From Atopobiaceae bacterium (GTDB lineage: Bacteria > Actinomycetota > Coriobacteriia > Coriobacteriales > Atopobiaceae), in NCBI GenBank assembly GCA_015258485.1, contig JABZIF010000067.1, positions 1 through 5,540 on the forward strand: DNA of 5,540 nt, in the 5' to 3' direction. Under the pieces are notes generated by a model. That model was not told where the DNA came from, made no database searches, and was given only the letters and a program-made list of their open reading frames with translations. A program made the position numbers and the translations under genes. Positions 1 through 4,535 of this stretch are shown here, in pieces; the first letter of the stretch is position 1; each line of letters begins with the position of its first letter.

Positions 1-592
1 GAGCAGAGAACTTCATCATAGGTACTGGCCCAACACAGAAGATTTGGTCAACCTGTTTGTTCTGTAAAAGGCGCTCAAGAGGAACAGTTACAACGCCCTT
101 CTCGCCATAAGAACCATCATCTGTAGTGATATGGATATGATCGTCATCTAAGATGGAGCGGAATTGCTCTTCAAGCAAAAGGAGGTCTTTAGTTCGGGCG
201 CCCATAATTGCGTGAACCTCATGACCAGATGCTACAAGCTGGCGAGCAACGGGGAAAGCAATTGCAAGACCAACGCCGCCGCCAATGACTGCCCACTTAC
301 CTTCACCCATTTCAGTTGGTTGACCAAGAGGACCAGTAACGTCCTGTAGGGAATCGCCAACCTCATAGGTAGAGAGCATTTGAGTAGTTTTACCAATTAC
401 CATAAAAATGAATTCGACCCAGCCTTCTTTAGGGTTCCAATCGGCAAACGTAAATGGAACACGCTCGCCGTATTCATTGGCACGAACCATCAGGAATTGG
501 CCAGCATGGGCATGTTTGGCCATTTGTGGTGCTTCGATACGGAACTTGAAGACTTTCTCTGAGAATTGAGTCTTTTCGAGGATTTTATACAT
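1..592 (-). CDS. nfnA: NfnA/SudB-type ferredoxin:NADP+ oxidoreductase FAD/NAD-binding subunit (partial, 3' end missing)
   Basis: The first 197 residues of a flavoprotein in the ferredoxin reductase-like family are visible (sulfide dehydrogenase SudB / NfnA, related to PyrK). In this family NfnA pairs with a larger NfnB/SudA subunit in a cytoplasmic complex that couples NADH and reduced ferredoxin to NADP+ reduction. The N-terminal beta-barrel carries the RVPFT flavin-contact motif at residues 44-48. The nucleotide-binding domain shows IGGGVG at 103-108, the TDDGSYGEKG segment at 157-166, and CVGPVPMM at 186-193, which is very characteristic. Family members are about 280 residues, so the C-terminal 2Fe-2S cysteine cluster lies beyond base 1. 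The ATG at 592 is chosen because GGAGAGGAG sits 9 nt upstream. An NfnB/SudA gene would be expected just left of the window, but this is not visible. A plain PyrK is the main alternative and is less likely given the GPVPMM and TDDGSYG wording. Confidence 0.87.
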   Translation of the reverse strand, partial: MYKILEKTQFSEKVFKFRIEAPQMAKHAHAGQFLMVRANEYGERVPFTFADWNPKEGWVEFIFMVIGKTTQMLSTYEVGDSLQDVTGPLGQPTEMGEGKWAVIGGGVGLAIAFPVARQLVASGHEVHAIMGARTKDLLLLEEQFRSILDDDHIHITTDDGSYGEKGVVTVPLERLLQNKQVDQIFCVGPVPMMKFSA

Positions 593-601
593 TCAGTGGT
601 G

Positions 602-610
602 CTCCTCTCC
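602..610 (-). promoter_or_regulatory. Ribosome binding site of nfnA
   Basis: On the minus strand GGAGAGGAG lies 9 nt before the ATG at 592. This strong Shine-Dalgarno match fixes the start of the partial flavoprotein gene. Confidence 0.8.
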
Positions 611-629
611 CGAAGTGAGTATCCTCGTG

Positions 630-658
630 TAGCAGGTAAAAGTTATATTAACCTGCTA
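630..658. repeat. Inverted repeat bracketing the nfnA -10 element
   Basis: TAGCAGGT (630-637) and ACCTGCTA (651-658) are perfect 8-bp inverted arms around a 13-bp AT-rich centre. The centre contains the candidate nfnA -10 element. Its position suggests an operator at which a dimeric regulator could block the promoter. A hairpin in the nfnA leader is the less likely alternative, because only the 637-630 arm would lie downstream of the predicted start. No regulator is identified. Confidence 0.5.
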
Positions 659-672
659 GCAGTGAACAACAA
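645..672 (-). promoter_or_regulatory. Candidate sigma-70-type promoter of nfnA
   Basis: Read on the minus strand, TTGTTG (672-667) and TAATAT (650-645) are separated by 16 bp, a plausible -35/-10 pair. Transcription would begin around base 638, giving a leader of about 45 nt before the nfnA start. The -35 is only a partial match to consensus. The call rests on spacing and position, so confidence is moderate. The separate inverted repeat at 630-658 brackets the -10. Confidence 0.42.
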
Positions 673-797
673 TGTAAAAGACTATCTGGGTATAGCCTAA
701 AAACATACATGCAATATTGTATAACGCAATATGAAATGGTATGGCGAGAAAAACTATTTGTCGTGCAGTTATTTTCTATTCTTATAAAAGAACAAGA

Positions 798-815
798 CAA
801 GAGCAGTGACTCTTG
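798..815 (-). terminator. Candidate Rho-independent terminator of pth
   Basis: On the minus strand, 39 nt past the pth stop codon, CAAGAG and CTCTTG form a 6-bp stem with a 6-nt loop (TCACTG). A T-rich stretch follows (TCTTGTTCTTTT). The stem is short and the T-tract is interrupted, so this is a weak-to-moderate terminator call. It does fit the change from pth to the independently promoted nfnA. Confidence 0.42.
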
Positions 816-853
816 AGGTGCTTATTTTAGTAGTTTGTGTTTGATTAATTTGG

Positions 854-1477
854 TTATTTTTCTTGTAGGATGTTTTCAATTTTATCCACAGCAGTTTGAG
901 CTTCTATCAAGAAAGTTGTGAGTGAATCACCTTTGAGCTCTTTGAGTACGTAATTTGCAACCGTCATACGGCCAGGGGGTCGACTAATTCCACATTGAAG
1001 ACGCATAAAATTCTGGGTTCCTAATTTATTTGCAATAGATCTTAGGCCGTTGTGAGCATTGAGTCCTCCACCAGCACGTAGTCGTATACGCCCTTCTTTA
1101 AGATCTACTTCATCGTGAATTACAAGTATTTGCTCTGCGGAAATGTTACGGGTACGAGCGAGCTTAGAAAGGGGACCCCCACTGGTATTCATAAAGCTCC
1201 ACGGTTTGGCAAGGATAATCTCCTGTTTTTGGCCAGTCGACGTGGTGATAGTAATAATTGCTGTTTGGCAGCCAGCTTCGGATTTCCAATAGCCAACTCT
1301 ATAACGGTGGGCAAGCTCATCGATGACAGCAAAGCCAATATTATGTCTTGTGTGGACATATTCTTTACCAGGATTACCAAGTCCACAGATGAGCAAAGGA
1401 GTTTTAATCAGTTCGGAGGAGTTTATATGCTCAGAAGATACCTTTTGTTTCTGTTGTAGTTGCTTCTGCGCACTCAT
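854..1477 (-). CDS. pth: Peptidyl-tRNA hydrolase (Pth)
   Basis: Cytoplasmic enzyme that cleaves the ester bond of peptidyl-tRNAs released by stalled ribosomes, recycling tRNA. Starting at 1477 gives 207 residues. The family signature GLGNPGKEY is at residues 32-40 and TRHNIGF at 43-49. The catalytic His of E. coli Pth (His20) corresponds to His45. The Asn equivalents of E. coli Asn10, Asn68 and Asn114 are Asn35, Asn97 (in SFMNTSGG) and Asn143 (in AHNGLRS), and the Asp93 equivalent is Asp122 (in IHDEVD). The ISRPPGRM segment near residues 164-171 is also typical. An in-frame ATG lies upstream at 1525, but it has no good ribosome binding site, whereas AAGGAG precedes 1477 by 6 nt. Even from 1477, about 25 residues rich in Gln, Lys and Ser precede the conserved core, which is longer than usual. 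The loop normally written GGHNGL reads NAHNGL here. It is divergent from pcp. Confidence 0.96.
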   Translation of the reverse strand: MSAQKQLQQKQKVSSEHINSSELIKTPLLICGLGNPGKEYVHTRHNIGFAVIDELAHRYRVGYWKSEAGCQTAIITITTSTGQKQEIILAKPWSFMNTSGGPLSKLARTRNISAEQILVIHDEVDLKEGRIRLRAGGGLNAHNGLRSIANKLGTQNFMRLQCGISRPPGRMTVANYVLKELKGDSLTTFLIEAQTAVDKIENILQEK

Positions 1478-1483
1478 CAATTT

Positions 1484-1489
1484 CTCCTT
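1484..1489 (-). promoter_or_regulatory. Ribosome binding site that decides the pth start
   Basis: AAGGAG on the minus strand lies 6 nt before the ATG at 1477. It favours that codon over the in-frame ATG at 1525, which lacks a comparable site at proper spacing. Confidence 0.8.
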
Positions 1490-1568
1490 GGTGATATATG
1501 TAACGTTATGCATGGAAGGTAACATAGTATTGTCTTTTATTTTACCTTTGTAGTAAGAGTTTTATGCG

Positions 1569-1575
1569 TAAGGAG
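1569..1575 (+). promoter_or_regulatory. Ribosome binding site that decides the pcp GTG start
   Basis: TAAGGAG lies 6 nt before the GTG at 1582. It sits inside the longer reading that would begin at ATG 1564, so that upstream ATG is unlikely to be the true start. Confidence 0.78.
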
Positions 1576-1581
1576 ATTGCT

Positions 1582-2232
1582 GTGGCGACAATTCTTGTGA
1601 CTGGTTTTGAGCCTTTTGGTGGAGAAAAGATTAATCCATCGTGGGAAGCAGTCCAAGCGCTTCCAAATAAAATTACTGATTCTGATGTGGTAAAGCTTGA
1701 GATTCCTGTGGTTTTTGGTGAAGGAGCTCATGCAGTGTTAGCTTCGATTGAACGTTGTAATCCCGATATCGTCCTCTGTGTGGGGCAGGCGGGAGGCCGC
1801 TCAAAAATTACTCCAGAGTTTGTCGGTATCAATTATCGTGATGCTCGTATTCCTGATAACGCTGGGAATCAACCTCATGCCGAGAAGATCGTCGATGATG
1901 GACCCGATGCATATTTTGCAACACTTCCCGTACGCACCATGACGTCAGCAATGAATGAGGCGGGTATTCCTGCAGCTGTGTCATATACAGCGGGTACCTA
2001 TGTTTGTAACGAGGTGATGTATTCTTTGTTACATACGCTTGCAATAAAGTACCCTGGAGTGCGCGGGACATTCTTGCATGTTCCGTTTGCAACTGAACAG
2101 CATTCTACGCAGTCGGCGACTGACGCCAGCCTTCCTGTAGAGGTTATGACACGAGGTCTTGAGGTTGCTTTGATAGCTGCTTTGGAGCATGAGGTTGATA
2201 CGGTTGGCGAGTTTACTGGAACAATACATTAA
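1582..2232 (+). CDS. pcp: Pyrrolidone-carboxylate peptidase (pyroglutamyl peptidase I)
   Basis: Cytoplasmic cysteine peptidase (family C15) that removes N-terminal pyroglutamate from peptides. From the GTG start the protein is 216 residues, matching the usual length of about 215. The N-terminus reads ATILVTGFEPFGGEKINPSW, the family's opening motif. The catalytic triad is complete: Glu79 in ITPEF, Cys142 in AGTYVCN and His166 in LHVPF, equivalent to Glu81, Cys144 and His168 of the Bacillus enzyme. GQAGGRSKITPE (68-79) and DARIPDNAGNQP (87-98) are also conserved. The ATG at 1564 would add six residues ahead of the normal start and would hide the ribosome binding site inside the coding region, so GTG 1582 is preferred. 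It lies on the plus strand between pth and the lipoprotein gene and could be co-transcribed with the latter, although 102 bp separate them. Confidence 0.95.
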   Translation: MATILVTGFEPFGGEKINPSWEAVQALPNKITDSDVVKLEIPVVFGEGAHAVLASIERCNPDIVLCVGQAGGRSKITPEFVGINYRDARIPDNAGNQPHAEKIVDDGPDAYFATLPVRTMTSAMNEAGIPAAVSYTAGTYVCNEVMYSLLHTLAIKYPGVRGTFLHVPFATEQHSTQSATDASLPVEVMTRGLEVALIAALEHEVDTVGEFTGTIH

Positions 2233-2290
2233 CTTGAGGTATCAAAGAGCTTACGAGAGAAAAATAGTGTTTTTAGGGCATTTTTATTAA

Positions 2291-2318
2291 ACTATATATT
2301 GATATAGTGTGACTATAT
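2291..2318. repeat. Three ACTATAT half-sites upstream of the lipoprotein gene
   Basis: ACTATAT occurs at 2291-2297 and 2312-2318 as direct copies 21 bp apart, about two helical turns. ATATAGT, its exact reverse complement, lies between them at 2302-2308. The first pair forms a 7-bp dyad with a 4-bp spacer. Possible -10 hexamers (TATATT 2294-2299 and TATAGT 2303-2308) fall inside the array. It therefore looks like a promoter/operator, but AT-rich repeats also arise by chance and no good -35 is evident. Confidence 0.4.
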
Positions 2319-2324
2319 GATTAC

Positions 2325-2329
2325 AGGAG
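2325..2329 (+). promoter_or_regulatory. Ribosome binding site that decides the lipoprotein start
   Basis: AGGAG lies 5 nt before ATG 2335. The in-frame ATG at 2317 precedes this site and overlaps the ACTATAT array, so 2335 is the likelier start. Confidence 0.78.
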
Positions 2330-2334
2330 ATTGT

Positions 2335-3450
2335 ATGAGTAAGAAACTATTTTCTCGCCGTGCTTTTGCTGGATTATCAGCAACTACTACGATAGGTTTT
2401 CTTACGGGATGTAATGATACCTTTATGCAGGTTTTTAATGGTCAGGATCCAAATAATAACAACGGAGATAAAAAGACTGAGAATCAGGATAAAAATCTCT
2501 CTCCAGATGATATTAGTGCTGATTGGAATTCAACTCCACTTACAGAGCAACCAGATAATCCAACGTTAGATGGTGATATTAACAAAATTATTGTTGGTGT
2601 TTGGGAGGTTGACTCTGCTGTAGGAGCCGGTGATAAAGCGGGAAACACTTATGATCACATGGGAATACTGAATCAGGCATACAAAGATGGTACTGTTCCT
2701 CATTATATTTTCAAGAATGACGGCACCCATGAACTGCATCATTTTGACGGTAAGGTAGACCACGGTAAATGGTCTGTTAAAGAGGACTCAACGATTTCAT
2801 GCTCCTATGAAGATGGTACAGTAGACGAGCTTACTTATGATAAAGACAAACAGCGACTGAATGCACCAGCTAAAACTTCTATTTCTTATTATCAAAAGTT
2901 AAGTGATAATCCTGAAGATACTTCTCAAATTCCCTACATTGACGGCAAAGTTGTTAATTTTGCTGCAACTTTACCAGGTGTTTGGGAAGTTATTTATGTT
3001 GATAAGGCAGATCCTAATGAGCCTGATTTTGACCTAGAAGGTATCAAGAAAAATATTAAAGAGAGTAATTCGAGTTATTTTTTCTCGGTACATAAAAATG
3101 CCTTTTGTGCGCTTTACTATCCAAGTGGAAGAGTCTTACCTGCAAAGATTTTTATAAAAGATGTTTCTGAAGATGGACTTTCTTATCCAATACTTGTTGC
3201 GTCGTCAGATCAGTTTGAAAATGTTGAAGAAGGTACTCTTGTAAGAGAAAATAATCCAAGGACTCTTCGCATTAAATTGAAAGCGGTAGAGTATTTATTC
3301 CAACATAACAATCATCGCGAAGATGATTTTGGCGATCTTTCTTATGCGCCGACAGCACCTTTCCCCTGGAATTTAGATCATGTAAATAAGGATTCCGAGT
3401 CAAACAGTGATAGCTCTTCTAGTTCTAAGGGAGATTCCTCAAAGAAGTAG
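2335..3450 (+). CDS. Predicted Tat-exported lipoprotein of unknown function with two GVWEV modules
   Basis: I do not recognise this 371-residue protein by name. Its N-terminus has basic residues, a twin-arginine-like SRRAF (7-11), a short apolar stretch and a lipobox LTGC ending at Cys26. It is therefore probably exported (perhaps by Tat), lipidated at Cys26 and anchored outside the membrane. Residues 27-80 are polar and rich in Asn and Asp, a likely linker. Module 1 (about 83-189) begins GVWEV at 88-92 and contains YIFKNDGT and HGKWSV. Module 2 (about 206-325) begins GVWEV at 215-219. The pattern of a Trp start, an FxxDGT strand and a GxW strand resembles small lipocalin-like beta-barrel domains, but that fold is inference only. 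The C-terminus (353-371) is a Ser/Asp/Lys-rich tail. Base composition is AT-richer than pcp: 20 G+C of 60 at 3061-3120 against 30 of 60 at 1861-1920. It converges with prs. Confidence 0.85.
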   Translation: MSKKLFSRRAFAGLSATTTIGFLTGCNDTFMQVFNGQDPNNNNGDKKTENQDKNLSPDDISADWNSTPLTEQPDNPTLDGDINKIIVGVWEVDSAVGAGDKAGNTYDHMGILNQAYKDGTVPHYIFKNDGTHELHHFDGKVDHGKWSVKEDSTISCSYEDGTVDELTYDKDKQRLNAPAKTSISYYQKLSDNPEDTSQIPYIDGKVVNFAATLPGVWEVIYVDKADPNEPDFDLEGIKKNIKESNSSYFFSVHKNAFCALYYPSGRVLPAKIFIKDVSEDGLSYPILVASSDQFENVEEGTLVRENNPRTLRIKLKAVEYLFQHNNHREDDFGDLSYAPTAPFPWNLDHVNKDSESNSDSSSSSKGDSSKK

Positions 3451-3476
3451 TATCCAGAAAAATCGAGTATATAAAA

Positions 3477-3510
3477 TACTAATCCCCTCCATTCTTGGAG
3501 GGGATTAGTA
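3477..3510. terminator. Strong hairpin between convergent genes, probable bidirectional terminator
   Basis: A 14-bp perfect stem (3477-3490 with 3497-3510) encloses a 6-nt loop. The stem contains a CCCCTCC/GGAGGGG core. On the minus strand it begins 30 nt after the prs stop codon and is followed by TTTTATAT, a short U-tract, so it is best as the prs terminator. On the plus strand it lies 26 nt after the lipoprotein stop, but the following bases (GTAAGTTTAGGTTTTAG) are only loosely T-rich, so termination that way may be weaker. Confidence 0.85.
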
Positions 3511-3539
3511 GTAAGTTTAGGTTTTAGATAAACGACATA

Positions 3540-4535
3540 CTATAGGTTAAGATCGCCACCAAAAATGTTAGAAACAGGATGATCGGTATATACCGCATAG
3601 ATTGCTTCTGCCAGTTCGTTTGCAATGGTAATCGTTTTAATCTTTGAGCCAGGTTGATTGGCTGCAGCACAAGGGATAGCGTCAGTTACAACACATTCTT
3701 CAATGGGAGCTTCGTTGAGGCGCTCAATTGCAGGACCAGAGAATATGCCGTGAGTAGCACAGACATAGATGTCTCCTGCGCCCATTTCTTTTAGTTTTAC
3801 AACAGAAGCGCAAAGAGTACCTGCAGTGTCAATCATGTCATCGTTTACGATGCAGGTTTTACCGGTAATATCACCGATAATACCCATAACAGCGCTTTCG
3901 TTATGACGAGGACGGCTTTTGTGAGCAATAGCAAGTCCACAGTCGAGATAGTCAGAAAGTTTCTTTGCAGCTTTTGCTCTGCCCATGTCAGGAGAAACCA
4001 CAACGGTATTATCCCAATCAAATGGTTTGTTCTTAAAGTAATCACCGAGTAAATAGAGGGCTGTAAGGTGAGAGACAGGAATATCAAAGAAACCTTGAAT
4101 CTGGCCTTGATGGAGGTCAAGAGTGATTACACGATCAACGCCGGCATTTTCTAGTAAGTTTGCCATAAGGCGGGCAGTAATTGGCTCACGAGCAGCGGCT
4201 TTTCGGTCTTGACGAGCATATGCATAGTGAGGAATAACTACTGTAAAACTATTTGCAGATGCACGTTTTGCAGCGTCGGCAACAATTAATGTCTCCATAA
4301 CTAAGTCGTTAACATTAATTCCTGCCATTGATTGAATAAAGAAGACTTCATCGCCACGGACGGATTCATCAAAGCGAGCATAAATTTCTCCATTGGCAAA
4401 TTTCTCAAGGAGTAAGCCTTGGAGCTCGAGATGGAGAATATCAGCAACTTTACGAGCTAGTTCTGGATTGCCTGTACCCGTATAGAGCTTGATATTTCTT
4501 GCAACGAGTAGTGGCTCACTTAAGTTCTCGAACAT
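3540..4535 (-). CDS. prs: Ribose-phosphate pyrophosphokinase (PRPP synthetase)
   Basis: Cytoplasmic enzyme that transfers pyrophosphate from ATP to ribose 5-phosphate to make PRPP, precursor of purines, pyrimidines, NAD, His and Trp. It is full length at 331 residues. Motifs in order are FANGEIYARF (46-55) and ESVRG (57-61), the ATP-binding HYAYARQDRK (103-112), DLHQGQIQGFFDIP (140-153) with His142, SPDMGRAKAAKKL (181-193), the flexible-loop KSRPR (206-210) with Lys206 and Arg208 matching the catalytic loop residues of class I enzymes, and the PRPP-binding loop NDDMIDTAGT (231-240). The N-terminus is about 14 residues longer than the conserved beginning near residue 15. The FANGEIY wording and the SPDMGRAKAA variant suggest an actinobacterial lineage. 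Its ATG directly abuts the glmU stop codon, so it is translated from the glmU message, probably by coupling, and ends at the hairpin at 3477-3510. Confidence 0.97.
   Translation of the reverse strand: MFENLSEPLLVARNIKLYTGTGNPELARKVADILHLELQGLLLEKFANGEIYARFDESVRGDEVFFIQSMAGINVNDLVMETLIVADAAKRASANSFTVVIPHYAYARQDRKAAAREPITARLMANLLENAGVDRVITLDLHQGQIQGFFDIPVSHLTALYLLGDYFKNKPFDWDNTVVVSPDMGRAKAAKKLSDYLDCGLAIAHKSRPRHNESAVMGIIGDITGKTCIVNDDMIDTAGTLCASVVKLKEMGAGDIYVCATHGIFSGPAIERLNEAPIEECVVTDAIPCAAANQPGSKIKTITIANELAEAIYAVYTDHPVSNIFGGDLNL

Larger units (their letters stand above)
593..853. other. Intergenic region between pth and nfnA
   Basis: These 261 bases contain no credible gene on either strand. 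From right to left they hold the candidate pth terminator (798-815), an AT-rich stretch with two GCAATAT copies (711-717 and 726-732), the candidate nfnA promoter (645-672) with its inverted repeat (630-658), and the nfnA ribosome binding site (602-610). The leader and promoter suggest that nfnA is transcribed separately from pth. Confidence 0.6.
1478..1581. promoter_or_regulatory. Divergent pth-pcp promoter region with a 7-bp dyad
   Basis: Transcription of pth (leftward) and pcp (rightward) must start in or very near these 104 bases. AAGGTAA (1516-1522) and TTACCTT (1542-1548) form an inverted repeat with a 19-bp spacer, and TAACGTTA at 1501-1508 is an 8-bp palindrome. For pcp, TTGTCT (1530-1535) and TAGTAA (1551-1556) are a possible but short-spaced (15 bp) -35/-10 pair. 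For pth, TACTAT or TAAAAT on the minus strand could serve as a -10. No single promoter stands out, so the call is for the region, not exact elements. Confidence 0.4.

Noticed and set aside
164..562. Two plus-strand open frames of about 60 residues (164-349 and 380-562)
   Set aside because: They are antisense to the clearly conserved NfnA coding region and have no recognisable protein features.
711..732. GCAATAT direct copies and an ATATTG/CAATAT dyad between pth and nfnA
   Set aside because: The arms are only 6-7 bp and AT-rich, with no alignment to a promoter, so chance is likely.
1478..1525. Upstream ATG start for pth at 1525
   Set aside because: No properly spaced Shine-Dalgarno sequence precedes it, while AAGGAG precedes ATG 1477; it would also lengthen an already long N-terminus.
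1115..1553. Plus-strand open frames antisense to pth
   Set aside because: Pth motifs are complete on the minus strand, so these frames are shadows.
1564..1581. Upstream ATG start for pcp
   Set aside because: It would place the TAAGGAG ribosome binding site inside the gene and add residues before the normal family N-terminus.
2233..2290. Possible pcp terminator (TTGA/TCAA and AAAAA/TTTTT pairings)
   Set aside because: The stems are 4-5 bp and nearly all A-T, too weak to call a terminator.
2317..2334. Upstream ATG start for the lipoprotein
   Set aside because: AGGAG is located downstream of it and correctly spaced for ATG 2335, which also gives a normal signal peptide N-terminus.
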